Shown: positions 31,650-40,026, counted from the stretch's first letter. The stretch: DNA of 50,439 bases from Prorocentrum cordatum (GCA_963575745.1 CAUYUJ010020248.1:648341-698779); one strand, 5' to 3'. Numbers and translations: made by a program. The notes: a model not told the origin generated them from the letters alone.

Positions 31650-31800
31650 GCCCTTCCAAAATATCCGCAAGGGGTTCCCATCACGGCTGGGGGGACACAG
31701 ATTCCAACATGTTGGCCACCAAGCTTTGGCCAAACGCTTGGCAACATAGGCGTGTCCACAGGCAAGGGGCTGTGGTTGTTCGCCGTAGGCGTCCTCACTA
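31650..31800 (+). repeat. Diverged copy of module B
   Basis: AACATAGGCGTGTCCACAGG and GTTGTTCGCCGTAGGCGTCC match the CACATAGGCGCTTCC and GGTGATTCGCCGTAGGCGTC blocks of module B, with CCAACATGTTGGCC upstream. It lies outside any CCAAGAGGCC satellite, so module B can exist independently. Confidence 0.6.
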
Positions 31801-31809
31801 AAAACAGCA

Positions 31810-31957
31810 GAACAGACACCATCGGAAGTCCGCACGGACGTCTTGATTCGACTCCTGACCCCAGCGCCTTTTGTGCACCAGGGGCGGCGCCAGGCGGGCC
31901 GACAGGGAGGTGCAGCGCCGATCCCCGAAGCCCGCGCGGACCTGCGAGAACAGATGC
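31810..31957. mobile_element. Long-palindrome foldback element, copy 2
   Basis: Left arm ATCGGAAGTCCGCACGGACG...CTGACCCCAGCGCC against right arm GGTGCAGCGCCGATCC...CCCGCGCGGACCTGCGAGA. The centre ACCAGGGGCGGCGCC also occurs in the 45.1-kb copy. Arms are more diverged than in the 13.66-kb copy. Confidence 0.65.
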
Positions 31958-32059
31958 AGGTGCTTTCGCACGCTCCGCAAAGGTGTCGTGTTGTCACGCG
32001 CCGACGGAGACCAGCTCGAGCGACACCCGCGCACGCGTAGAATCATATAGTGAGAGCTG

Positions 32060-32245
32060 CGGCCTCTGAAGCAGGAGGGTTCGAGATCACCGCTGCGGTC
32101 GTCTTGGCAGATGGCTCTGTGCGCATCTGCCGCCTTAGAGGCCTCAGTGTCGGCCATGGCACGCTTGAGGGTCAGCGGCGCGTGTGCCAAGGGAACCGCG
32201 GAAGCGCATGCTTTGACAAAGAATGCTTCCTCGATCCCTCCTCCA
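32060..32245 (-). CDS. Weak exon candidate, function unknown
   Basis: The minus strand reads EEAFFVKACASAVPLAHAPL then TLKRAMADTEASKAADAHRA, a text with normal amino-acid balance in otherwise repetitive surroundings. It lies 3' (minus strand) of the EF-hand exon at 32684-32811 and of the CTC/GAG tract. Another frame on the plus strand is also open and similarly plausible, and no convincing splice pair was seen, so this is only a candidate. Confidence 0.25.
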
Positions 32246-32294
32246 GTCCCCCCCTCCTCGATCAGAGGCCAGCCCTCCACCCTCCACGCCGACG

Positions 32295-32640
32295 GCCCTT
32301 CTTCTTCTTCTTCCCCTCCTCCTCCTATTCCTCCTGCTCCTCCTCCTCCTCCTCCTCCTCCTCTTCCTCCTCCCCCTCCTCCTCCCTCGCCCTCCCCCGT
32401 TTTGGCATTGGCCAGACTCGATGACTGCGCTGGTTGCGTTCTTCCTCCTCAACCTCCTCATCCCTTCCCTCCTCCTCCTCCTCCTCCTCCTCCTCCTCCT
32501 CCTCCTCCTCCTCCTCCTTTGCCCCCCCCCTCCTCCTCCTCCTCCTCCTCCTCCTCCTCCTCCTCCTCCTCCTCCTCCTCCTCCTCCTCCTCCTCCAACC
32601 TCCACCTCCACCTCCACCTCCTCCTTCTCCTCGTTCCCTC
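32295..32640. repeat. CTC microsatellite with unique islands
   Basis: CTC/TCC triplets at 32308-32395 and 32460-32600, then CCACCTCCACCTC variants. On the minus strand this is the GAG tract immediately following the EF-hand exon donor. Glutamate, arginine or glycine frames are repeat-derived. Confidence 0.9.
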
Positions 32641-32683
32641 CCTCCCTCACATCTCCTCGTGCCTCCTCCCTCCTCCCTCCCAC

Positions 32684-32811
32684 CTCCCTTCCTCGAGCAG
32701 AGGCCGCTCCTCGAACTCCTCCATGTCGAGGGCCCCGCTGCCGTCGGCGTCCAGGGAGTCGAAGTTCCGCTTGTACGAGTCCATCTCGGCGACGGTGATG
32801 CCGAGTCGCCT
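32684..32811 (-). CDS. Exon encoding a canonical EF-hand
   Basis: The minus strand encodes RRLGITVAEMDSYKRNFDSL then DADGSGALDMEEFEERPLL. The loop DADGSGALDMEE has D1, D3, S5, G6, L8, D9 and E12, a canonical calcium-binding EF-hand; YKRNFDSL is the entering helix and EFEERPLL the exiting helix. Acceptor CCGACTAG|AGGCGA (exon start 32811) follows a pyrimidine-rich run; donor GGGAG|GTGGGA gives the end at 32684. Third codon positions are nearly all G or C. The 128-bp exon is flanked on its 3' side by a purine-rich (GAG) tract. This is the best-supported exon in the window; the host protein cannot be named from one hand. Confidence 0.8.
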
Positions 32812-32852
32812 CTAGTCGGGGGCGGCCGAGAGGGGGACGTCCCAGAGGGGGG

Positions 32853-33000
32853 GCACAAGTCATGGCCGGCGACATGTGCGCGGCCTGGGGGGGGGGGCCA
32901 GGGACGCATTCAAATAAGACGAGGCGCCATGAAATCTGGGGAGATATCATGGCCCCAGCCATGATATCCACCCCCCTAGTCATCACCCCTCTTGGCGGCC
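32853..33000. mobile_element. Interspersed element with GATATCATGGC palindrome, copy 1
   Basis: About 148 bp shared with 46341-46491: GACATGTGCGCGGCC, GACGCATTCAAATAAGACGA, GGCGCCATGAAATCTGG, then GATATCATGGC (32943-32953) facing GCCATGATATC (32958-32968), an 11-bp perfect stem with a 4-nt loop, and CTAGTCATCACCCC. It lies directly upstream (minus strand) of the EF-hand exon acceptor. No terminal repeats or flanking duplication seen. Confidence 0.7.
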
Positions 33001-33039
33001 CCCGAGGGAGGGTCTGGTATACGAGCTTTCACGCTAGAG

Positions 33040-33166
33040 AACAGCACCCAACTGCAGAATCAGACGTTTCTCGGATCGGCGTGGACCCCGTCACATCCAG
33101 TGACATCGAGCGCCGACCCGATCCGAGACATCTGCACGGATCTCCGAAAGTTGATGTTCGCAGCAC
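33040..33166. mobile_element. Partial foldback element, copy 3
   Basis: CCCGATCCGAGACATCTGCA and CGGATCTCCGAAAGTTGATG match the right arm of the 13.66-kb and 45.1-kb elements (GCAGATCCAAGACATCCGCG in the latter); CTCGGATCGGCGTGGACC is the remnant left arm. A plausible-looking peptide on plus (IRDICTDLRKL) derives from this repeat. Confidence 0.55.
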
Positions 33167-33214
33167 ATTCGAGGATCAACTGCACGAGTCTTTACGTGGA
33201 GGACAGCAGGAGGA

Positions 33215-33345
33215 CGAAGAGGGAAGGGAAAAGAAAGGGAGGTGCAAGGGAGAAAGGGAGGGAGGGGGTGAGATGGGGAGATATGAGAGAGGAGGGAGGA
33301 GGAGGGGGAGTAAAGGAAGAGAGGGAGAAGGAGGAGATACATCAG
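33215..33345. repeat. Purine-rich GGGAGG/GGAAAG tract
   Basis: Almost all purine on the plus strand; charged frames are compositional. Confidence 0.8.
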
Positions 33346-33574
33346 GACGCAGACCGATGCGCCCCCTGGAAGCCTGAAGGGCGACCAGGGGGTCAGATGG
33401 CTGAGGCAGGAAGGAGGCTGAAGCAGGAACGACCTGCCAACACCCCGCGCCCAGCCATCGAGGTCCAAGGCCGCGTAGCAGTTCAGGTAAGTGCGGAACG
33501 GGCAGGACGACGACGGGCGACATCGCGAAGGGGGCGGGGGAAAAAGCTGAACGAGTGCCCCCCCCCTCCAGAGG

Positions 33575-33700
33575 GGAGGCTGCATATGGATGGGCTCACC
33601 CGTCTTCGGATGCTTGCCCTGCTCAGCTCTTCTTGCCTGCATCCTCTGAGCGGCCAACGTCGGAGCAACTTTGGACGGGCCCGTGGCACCCGAGACACCA
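33575..33700 (-). CDS. Weak exon candidate with HU-like peptide
   Basis: The minus strand reads LAAQRMQARRAEQGKHPKTG then EPIHM. The segment AEQGKHPKTGEPI resembles the arm of HU/IHF-type DNA-binding proteins (consensus near ARKGRNPKTGEPI). However, AAGACGG|GTGAGCC is a good splice donor that would cut before EPI, and no other HU segment is seen nearby. It abuts the foldback element at 33703-33868. Treat as chance-level similarity until a search is done. Confidence 0.22.
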
Positions 33701-33702
33701 CA

Positions 33703-33868
33703 GGGGCTCCCAACTCCGCGCCTCGCGCTGCGCGAGAGCGCGAGAGCGCGAATAGAACCTCGCGCCCTCGCGCCGCCTCCCCGGGGAGGAGGAGGAGGAT
33801 GAGGAATCGGAGCCGAACCGCGAAGCGCGAAGCGCGAACAGCTCCGCGCCCCCGAGAGGCTCCCCTTG
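33703..33868. mobile_element. Foldback element, family CTCCCAACTTCGCGC, copy 2
   Basis: Starts CAGGGGCTCCCAACTCCGCG and ends GAGAGGCTCCCCTTGCA; the ends pair as inverted repeats, as do the internal CTCGCGCTGCGCGAGAGCGC and GCGAAGCGCGAAGCGCG stretches. Shares GCCGCCTCCC and ATGAGGAATCGGAGCCGAAC with copy 1 at 3345. Confidence 0.72.
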
Positions 33869-34057
33869 CAGGCAGCGGAACCTCCCCGAGCTGCCGTGAG
33901 AGCTCCACCGAGCCGACGGTGGCAGACGAGGCCCGCGGCAGCGAACGCCGCGGCCGGGCCTCTTGGCAGGGGCGGGCTCCGCGGCAGCAGCACTCTCGGC
34001 CCCCCCGGGGCCCCGAGGCGCAGGCGCGGGGGCCATCAACCAAAAACGCGCGGCCCG

Positions 34058-34079
34058 GCGGCCTCGTCCTCGTCCTCGG

Positions 34080-34131
<52 letters not shown>

Positions 34132-34205
34132 CTCCCCCCCCCCTCCTCCTCCTCCTCCTCCTCCTCCTCCTCCTCCCTCCTCCTCGACGAGGACGAGGAC
34201 GAGCC
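34058..34205. repeat. CGTCCT hexamer and CTC tract
   Basis: CCTCGT repeats 34062-34130, then CTC 34140-34185, then GACGAG units that complement the first part. Confidence 0.9.
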
Positions 34206-34315
34206 CACGGCACAGCCTCGGAGCGCACAGCCGAAGCACGGGAACCGGAGGCACGGAGCCAGCGGCCGCAGGCGAGCTTCTGAGCTCTGGAGGCCTCCTG
34301 GATGGGGTCCGAGCA

Positions 34316-34440
34316 GATGGGGTCGAAGGATCGCGCCGCATCGCCAATGCATCGGCGACGTCGGCGTGGGGAAACACAGTCTCCACATCGAGCCGCATCG
34401 TCGATGCATCGGCGATGCGGCGCGATCCTCCGACCCCGTC
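34316..34440. mobile_element. Palindromic element with ~42-bp arms
   Basis: GATGGGGTCGAAGGATCGCG then CCGCATCGCCAATGCATC at 34316-34359 is the inverted, near-identical copy of GATGCATCGGCGATGCGG then CGCGATCCTCCGACCCCGTC at 34401-34440. The ~40-bp centre holds further GATGCATCG-type palindromes. It is separated by only five bases from the next MITE copy. Single copy in this window. Confidence 0.7.
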
Positions 34441-34445
34441 TATCA

Positions 34446-34610
34446 GGGATGGACAGAACCCGCTTTTGCAAAACGTGGTTCAGTGAAAACGACCTCGAGC
34501 CCAAACCGGGCGGGCGCAAGCCTGGAAAATGACGGCCGCGGCGCCCCCTCGGGAACCGAAAATGGACAATTCACCAACCGACGTGTCAGGGTGGGGTTCT
34601 GTCCACCCCC
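34446..34610. mobile_element. MITE-like element, family GGTGGACAGACC, copy 3
   Basis: 165 bp from GGGATGGACAGAACCC to GGGTTCTGTCCACCCCC. Interior blocks CAAAACGTGGTTCAGTGAAA and GGGAACCGAAAATGGACAAT match the other copies; it is closer to copy 1 in the left half and to copy 2 in AATGACGGCCGCG. Confidence 0.78.
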
Positions 34611-34632
34611 TAAACTACTCGGACCCCATCTC

Positions 34633-34760
34633 TGGCCATCGCTCGGACGTCCATTCCCTGTGTTGTTTCCAGTTTCGCGCGTGTTTTTTTCGCCAAATGA
34701 TCAAGGATGCTCCTCGATGGCCCTCGCCGAAGGAAAAATGCAGACGTCCGAGCGATGCCA
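34633..34760. mobile_element. MITE-like element, family TGGCATCGCTCGGACGT, copy 1
   Basis: 128 bp bounded by TGGCCATCGCTCGGACGTCC and GACGTCCGAGCGATGCCA, an 18-bp inverted pair differing by one base insertion. The interior block CGCCAAATGATCAAGGATGC then TCCTCGATGGCCCTCGCCGA is nearly identical to 50281-50407. No coding capacity. Confidence 0.82.
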
Positions 34761-35900
34761 AGATCTAGGAGGCCCAGATGAGCAGGAGTGGGGAGACACC
34801 CCCTGGCGTCTCCGCCAGCGAGGGCGGCCCCCGGAGCGAAAACTACGTGGCGGCTGCGAGCGCACCCGCCGCGCTGCCCGTACCTCCGCTCACCGACAGC
34901 ACCCGCTGCGCCGGAGGGGTCGCGGGTGGCGACCTGGATCCTGGGAGGAGGAGGAGGAGGAGGAGGAGGAGGAGGAGGAGGAGGAGGGGGAGGAGGAGGA
35001 GCAGGAGGAGGGCTCCATTTGGGGATCCCAAAAAAGCGTGCGGTGAAAGACCCAGCGGCGACCTCGAGAGCCGCAAAAAGACCTCACCGCAGGGCCCGTC
35101 GCCACTCCCGTCTTGGGACCCTGAGGAGGCCGCCATCGCCCGAGACATCCCCGGAGACCGACCCCAGTCCAAAACCGTGCGGTGACCCCGAACCCCACCG
35201 ACTCACCAGACGGTGTGGTCACCACCCCGTTTGGGGGGCCCCCGATCAATGGAACGACAAAGGCAGTCGGTGTCCGGGACTGCCCACGATCTGGCTTCCA
35301 ACATCCTCTGGGCAGCCCCGGCGATGAAACACATCGCAGCTTGGTGGTAGCAGGGCTCCCCTGGCAGAGGCTTGCAACTGCAGAAGCCCTCCACGAAGGA
35401 ATGCGACAGGGGCCCCAACCATGCGACACATCGGCCCCCGCAGGTTCCCCGCCCACACTTTCACACACAAGCCCCACTCCAACTGTGCGGGGCGACATCG
35501 CAACTCAGGGCGACTCCCCAGCTTGAGCGAAAGTGCTGTCTCACATGGCGGCGTGATTGGACTGTCCTCACGCTCGCACTGGTCTCCAAACACTGCCTTC
35601 TCTCACCGCGGCGTGGAGATCAGGCGCTACGAGCCGCGTGCCAGAGTAATGGCATGCCACCTGCCTGGCCGCCGATCGTTCGACCCGACCGATGGCTTGC
35701 AGGGCCCCCGGCAGTGCTCCGAAGACTGATCTGCATGGCAGGGCGGCAGTCGAACAATTGGACCGAAGCCCATCCAGCACGCGCAGCCCCAGGAATGCTA
35801 GACTTGGAAGGCCTGCCATAGACCCCAGGCCCCCGAGCGCCACGGGAGCGCCCAAACTCGAGCAACTCAGGGCTATCCGCGGGAGGCTTGGGAAGTTCCA
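34761..35900. other. GC-rich unique region with GAG tract, no gene called
   Basis: A GAG microsatellite occupies 34946-35010. From 35015 to 35900 the sequence is unique and open on both strands for over 100 codons in several frames (plus 35182-35526, minus 34890-35498). Amino-acid text is ordinary but no motif, splice pair or favoured frame could be identified, so I leave it unassigned; it deserves transcript mapping. Confidence 0.35.
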
Positions 35901-35904
35901 CCTC

Positions 35905-35921
35905 GAGAGAGAGAGAGAGAG

Positions 35922-35952
<31 letters not shown>

Positions 35953-35975
35953 AGAGAGAGAGAGAGAAGGAGAGA
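35905..35975. repeat. GA run with embedded poly-A
   Basis: GAGAGA, about 28 A residues (35922-35949), then GAGAGA again. Confidence 0.95.
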
Positions 35976-36142
35976 GGGAGGGGGGGATAGCATAGTTCAT
36001 GCGCGGCGCCCACTTGAGGGACCCGGACGCGTCAAGAGGGGCGTTGATGAGGGCACCCTGATGGTTCAACAATAGCTAGGAACCTTCTCACTATGAACCT
36101 TGTCACTAGGTTTGCCAGCCAACCACAGGGATTCCCGAATTC

Positions 36143-36338
36143 GGCGGCGCGCCCAGGGGGTAAGTGAGAAGGGGCGGGCCTTTTCAGAAGCCTCAGGAGT
36201 CCCCAAAACTTCTGAGAAGAGTTCTAAGCCACACCCCGAAGACACAGAAAACTTGTCAGAAGGCGCGAAGGCTTATGAGAAGTCCCGCCGCCTTCTGAGA
36301 AGGCCCCCTCCTTCTCACTTCCCCCCTCGCTCGCCGCC
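36143..36338. mobile_element. TIR element, family GGCGGCGAGCGAGGG, copy 1
   Basis: 196 bp. The left end GGCGGCGCGCCCAGGGGGTA and right end CCCCCCTCGCTCGCCGCC pair; inner GTGAGAAGG / CCTTCTCAC continue the stem. CGAAT lies just outside both ends (36136-36140 and 36341-36345). The interior has repeated CTTCTGAGAAG palindromes. Left arm more diverged than in the other copies. Confidence 0.75.
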
Positions 36339-36591
36339 AGCGAATGGGATCTAATGGCTGAGCCGTGCTTTGCTGCCAAGAGGACCTGTCACGGACGGAC
36401 TCTTCCAATGATGAACAAATACACGCCGAGCGGAGGGCGTGGGTGGGATCCTGGTGTATACGGGATCCTGGTGTATATGTGTTTCGTTGTTTCCCCGGGA
36501 AAGCAGGGAAGAAACATGCACCACACCACCCCGACGTCGTCCCCGACCCTCAAAAAGTCCTGGGATCGGAAAACAGCCCGCCGCTGGTAAT

Positions 36592-36825
36592 GAGGAGGAG
36601 GAGGAGGCGGAGGAGGAGGAGGAGGGAGGAGGAGGAGGAGGGAGGAGGAGGAGGAGGAGGGAGGAGGAGGAGGAGGAAGGAGGAGGAAGAGGCGAGGAGG
36701 AGGAGGAGGTGGAGGCGGAGGAGGGAGGAGGAGGGGGAAGGGGCAAGAAGGAGCTGTGCAGGAGAAGGAGGAAGAGGAGGGAGGTGGTGGAGGAGGAGGA
36801 GGCGGAGGAGGCGGAGGAGAAAGAA
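36592..36825. repeat. GAG microsatellite
   Basis: GAGGAGGAGG with GGGAGG and GCG interruptions; glutamate- and arginine-rich frames are repeat-derived. Downstream CCAACAGG|GTGAGTTG (near 36850) looks like a plus-strand splice donor, but no supporting exon could be defined. Confidence 0.9.
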
Positions 36826-37203
36826 GTGGGCCAGGCGGCGCCGGCCCAACAGGGTGAGTTGAGGGGGGCGGGGGAGGGGGAGCGATGGGAGTGGTCTCGA
36901 CGGCGGAGGAACAACCTTGTCAAATACTTGGGCCAGACTTTCCAGTGCCAGCCTCGTGCAACATGATGGTATTCTGACGCTTCAGAACGCACGGCTTCTC
37001 TCTCCTCTGCCTAATCGTTGACATGTCTCGGCTATTGATGCGCTCTTCTGTCATCGCAGCTGTACTCCAGCCCAGACCACGACAAAGTTGGTCTCCTGCC
37101 CTGTTACCAGGCCCGGCAGCGCCGGCCCAGCAGGGTGCTTATGAGGGGGATGGTTGGGGATTGGCTGATGGGAAGCGGGCTAGGGACGGTGGTGGATCCT
37201 CAT
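36826..37203. other. Unique spacer, no gene recognised
   Basis: Contains GGCGCCGGCCCAACAGGGTG at 36837 and a related GCAGCGCCGGCCCAGCAGGG at about 37115, i.e. a short dispersed repeat. Nothing else recognised. Confidence 0.35.
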
Positions 37204-37317
37204 ATCATAGTTTTTACAGAGCGAGCCTATCACCACACAGCACAGTCTAGTTTTTGCAGAGCGAGCCTATCATAGTTTTTACAGAGCGAGCCTATCCTCA
37301 TATCATAGTTTTTACAG
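37204..37317 (+). repeat. CATAGTTTTTACAGAGCGAG short tandem repeat
   Basis: TAGTTTTTACAGAGCGAGCC or close variants occur four times with spacing of roughly 28-45 bp; the last copy is truncated at TTTTTACAGG. Confidence 0.85.
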
Positions 37318-37723
37318 GTCTTTAACCGTTCACAGAGCCACATTTTGGTGGCCACAGTGACGGGGGGACCCCCCCCCACCTATGAACTGAAACGGTGAAG
37401 GGGCCTCCCCCCGAGGAACCGACAAGAACGGGCAGTAGAGCCAAAATTGTACTTCTTACCTCGCCACAGGGCAAGCCACGAGAGACCTTCCACGAGAAAC
37501 CCAACCCTGAGACCCCAGGACGTCCATTGATGATTGGTGCGGGAACGTCACGCTCTCCATGGCAGAACCATCGAAACCAAGGAAGCGCAGGGCACCCTGG
37601 AAGAGAGCAGGGTTTTTTTCCTTGGCAGTGGTCCGCACAGTATTCCGCTGCGCCAGCCGGGCGAGATGTGCCTGCCTCTGGCCGAAGTCGGCCTCGCCAC
37701 TTTGCCCGATCCACAGGGCGCAG
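37318..37723. other. Unique spacer, no gene recognised
   Basis: Mixed composition, frames open on both strands without motifs. Confidence 0.35.
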
Positions 37724-37822
37724 CGATCACGCGATCGGTGCCCGCGCAGCGTCAGGAAGGAGGAGAGGGAGGGATCACGCGATCGATGCCCGCGCAGCGT
37801 CAGGAAGGAGGAGAGGGAGGGG
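37724..37822 (+). repeat. 48-bp tandem duplication
   Basis: GATCACGCGATCGRTGCCCG + CGCAGCGTCAGGAAGGAGGA + GAGGGAGG starts at 37725 and 37773, differing at one base. Confidence 0.93.
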
Positions 37823-37849
37823 GAGCTGTGCCGGGACGCTCCTCCTGCT

Positions 37850-38080
37850 GGCGGAGGCGGAGGCGGAGGCGGAGGCGGAGGCGGAGGAGGAGGAGGAGGA
37901 GGAGCAGGAGGAGGAGGAGGAGGAGGAGCGAGGCGGAGGGGGAGGAGGTCAAGGAGGGGGGGGAGGAGCGAGGAGGAGCGAGGAGGAGGAGCGAGGCGCA
38001 GGGGAAGGGGCGGAGGGAGGGCAGAGGCGGACGAGGGGCGGGAGGGGGGGAGGCGGAGGCGAGCGAGGGGGGGGGAGGCC
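37850..38080. repeat. GCGGAG / GGAGGA purine tract
   Basis: GGCGGAGGCGGAGGC hexamers followed by GAG-type triplets and G runs. On the minus strand this is the pyrimidine tract after the 38.1-kb exon candidate. Confidence 0.88.
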
Positions 38081-38089
38081 CCCGGGCGC

Positions 38090-38223
38090 CTGGCGAGGCC
38101 GCGCCGCGCACGCTCCTCGACGGCCACGTTGAAGTTCTCCGTGAAGCGGTGGCTCGAGTACCTCGCGAGGCGGCTGCTGCGAGGCGGGGACATCTCCACG
38201 TCCACCGCCCGGGAGCCGACGTC
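38090..38223 (-). CDS. Exon candidate, function unknown
   Basis: The minus strand reads DVGSRAVDVEMSPPRSSRLA then RYSSHRFTENFNVAVEERAR, with strongly G/C-ending codons and a balanced composition. A plausible acceptor is GGGGCACCAG|GACGTC (exon start 38223). The 3' boundary is unclear: the frame continues into a GC-rich tract, and GAGC|GTGCGC is a poor donor. Other frames give arginine/serine-rich text, so this frame is preferred. No domain recognised; its place between EF-hand exons suggests, but does not show, the same gene. Confidence 0.42.
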
Positions 38224-38280
38224 CTGGTGCCCCAGCGGGCGGTGGACATGGACATAGTTTGGCCCCCGGGAGGGCCGAAT

Positions 38281-38282
38281 CC

Positions 38283-38316
<34 letters not shown>

Positions 38317-38395
38317 ACATGTTAAAACATAGTATATATACATATATACACATATATATATATATAAATATATTAGATAGATAGATATATGTGTA
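38281..38395. repeat. TATA/ATAG microsatellite
   Basis: AT dinucleotides with CAC and GATA interruptions (TAGATAGATAGATA near 38373-38386). Confidence 0.93.
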
Positions 38396-38478
38396 TATCC
38401 ATATCCACCGCCTGCTGAGGTCCCCGAACATTGACCCTCCAGGCGGTGATCGGGTAGAAATTCTCGCCTCGGAACTAC

Positions 38479-38678
38479 TCGGCGGCGAGCGAGAGGGGGA
38501 AGTGAGACGGAGAAGGCCTTCTCAGAAGGTTCGGAAGTCCCCCCGGCCTTCTGAGAAGTGTTCTGAGCCTTCCCAGAAAGCAAGACAGAAGTTTTCAGAA
38601 GGCGCGAGAGGTTCTGAGAAGTCCGGCCGCCTTCTGAGAAGGCCTCCTCCTTCTCAGTTCCCCCCCTCGCTCGCCGCC
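38479..38678. mobile_element. TIR element, family GGCGGCGAGCGAGGG, copy 2, with TSD
   Basis: 200 bp. The left end TCGGCGGCGAGCGAGAGGGG and the right end CCCCCTCGCTCGCCGCC are inverted repeats, and pairing continues through GGAGAAGGCC / GGCCTCCTCC. GAACTAC flanks it directly at 38472-38478 and 38679-38685, a clean 7-bp target-site duplication. The interior contains CCTTCTCAGAAGG, CCTTCTGAGAAG and CCTTCTGAGAAGG. Lies 210 bp 3' (minus strand) of the EF-hand exon at 38888. Confidence 0.85.
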
Positions 38679-38887
38679 GAACTACGGCACGACACGAACC
38701 TGCCGTACTGGGAGGTCTTCGTCAGCAGGATTAGGAAGAATTCATCAAGCCCCAGGGGCCACTACGCCAGAGTGGGCCGCGGATGAGGCGGGGTGGAGGG
38801 CGACGAGAAGTGGGATCAAGCCGGATCAAGCGGGATTCGGCCAAGTCTTTGTCCGGATTTCGGACCAACGCAACATCAGAATTGGAC

Positions 38888-38967
38888 CTCCCGGGAGTTG
38901 CACGCGGAAGTACCAGATGACGAACTCCCGGAAGCTGATGGAGCCGTCCTCGTTGTTGTCCGCGAGC
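38888..38967 (-). CDS. Exon encoding a canonical EF-hand
   Basis: The minus strand encodes LADNNEDGSISFREFVIWYF then RVQLPG. The loop DNNEDGSISFRE has D1, N3, D5, G6, I8, S9 and E12, a canonical EF-hand; FVIWYF begins the exiting helix. The acceptor CCCGGGGCGCCAG|GCTCG (start 38967) follows the pyrimidine run CTTCCCCTCCCGCCCC; the donor CCGGGAG|GTCCAA ends the exon at 38888. The 80-bp exon is well supported by splice signals, motif and GC-ending codons. A longer frame reaching 39020 exists but enters the TIR element at 38999-39166, so the shorter exon is preferred. Probably a calcium-binding protein. Confidence 0.75.
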
Positions 38968-38998
38968 CTGGCGCCCCGGGGCGGGAGGGGAAGTGACC

Positions 38999-39166
38999 GC
39001 ATGAGGTCGGGCATGTCCCCCTACAGGCGGACTTCTAGAGGGAAAAATTAGAAATACTCAAAGCCTAATCAAATAGAGCCCAAAAAAAACACAAAGCCAC
39101 CCCCAGACGATTTCTGTTTGACTGTTTGGGGATATTCCCCCTGCAGGGGGACGGGCCCGACGTAGG
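38999..39166. mobile_element. TIR element, family GTCGGGCATGTCCCC, copy 1, with TSD
   Basis: 168 bp. GTCGGGCATGTCCCCCTACA (from 39006) is the inverted counterpart of the sequence ending at 39161, which reads GTCGGGCCCGTCCCCCTGCA on the complement: 19 of 22 bases agree over the arm. AGTGACC flanks at 38992-38998 and 39167-39173. AT-rich interior (AAATTAGAAATACTCAAAGC). It sits 31 bp upstream of the acceptor of the EF-hand exon on the minus strand, i.e. inside or creating the intron. A larger family member is at 45371-46032. Confidence 0.83.
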
Positions 39167-39214
39167 AGTGACCAGCAGTGCGGGCGAGGGGGGCCAGCCA
39201 CGGAGACGGAGGGG

Positions 39215-39335
39215 AAGGGAGCCGGAGGAGGAGGAGGAGGAGGAGGAGGAGGAGGAGGAGCACCTGCAGGAGGAAGAGGAGGAGGAGGAGGAGGAGGAGG
39301 AGGAGGAGGAGCACCTGCGGGAGGCAGGTGAAGAG
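39215..39335. repeat. GAG microsatellite with CACCTG interruptions
   Basis: GAGGAGGAGG interrupted by GCACCTGCAGGAGG and GCACCTGCGGGAGG, so a 60-bp higher-order unit is duplicated. Confidence 0.9.
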
Positions 39336-39873
39336 GAGGCCGGGGGCCCGGGGGGGAAGAGGTCCTCTGCGAGCCGTCGGGCAGGACCGAACGGGGGGGC
39401 GACAGCTCAGCCCACGAATGGAGGGCACGCACTGTGCCCTCCCTGAGACAGCACGACGTCCGACGCGGTTCGCCAGACGCGGCAGTCCACAGCTGCCGAC
39501 ACCGCCCACAGGGCGTGGAGGGTGCATCCAAGGTCCCTCCAAGAAAACACACGCGTCCAACGCCGATCGTCGGACCTGGCAGCGAAAAGCAATAGGAAAA
39601 GGAGGAGGCGCAGGAGAGGCACCAACATGACGAGGAGAAGCGACGACACATATCTAGGGCAAAGCTACTGCGTTGAAAGAAGCCGTCACAGAGGGACAAC
39701 TTCGGGGGCCCCCCGAACCCGTGGTGTGACGGCCGTGAAGGGTGAACCGACGTCCTCACACGCCCTCGCCGCGCGGTCCGCCACCGCACGGCGCTGGGAC
39801 CTCGGAGGCCCCGGTCGCCCGCCACGGCCGTGAATTGAGCAGGGACCGACCGTCCCGGCATTCTTATAGTCCT
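39336..39873. other. Unique GC-rich region, no gene recognised
   Basis: Frames on both strands (for example minus 39069-39560) are open but cross the microsatellite. GCCGCGCGGTCCGCCACCGC at about 39768 recurs at about 40052 (GCCGCGCGGCCCGTCGCCGC), giving direct repeats on either side of the next element. Confidence 0.35.
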
Positions 39874-40026
39874 ACCACGAAATGCTCTTAGAACCCAAAA
39901 ATGTTCAAATAACGGAATGCAGATTCTTAGAACATACGCCCGGTGTGATACAGCAAGACAGCCCCAGCCAGAAATGTTCTGAAAGTGTCGTGCAAACCAC
40001 GAACGGTTATCAGAGCATTGTTTGGT
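39874..40026. mobile_element. Possible TIR element flanked by direct repeats
   Basis: ACCACGAAATGCTCTTAGAA at 39874 pairs with the complement of GGTTATCAGAGCATTGTTTG (from 40005); 17 of 22 arm positions agree. 153 bp, AT-richer than its flanks. About 60 bp of similar GC-rich sequence lies on both sides (39767- and 40051-), suggesting insertion between two direct repeats. Confidence 0.5.

Noticed and set aside
33060-33230. Plus-strand exon-like text IRDICTDLRKLMFAAHSR
   Set aside because: The nucleotide sequence matches the right arm of the foldback family (copies at 13663 and 45092).
32992-35046. 684-codon plus-strand open frame
   Set aside because: Crosses a partial foldback element, a purine tract, a second foldback element, a CTC tract, a palindrome and two MITEs; it has no codon or motif signal of its own.
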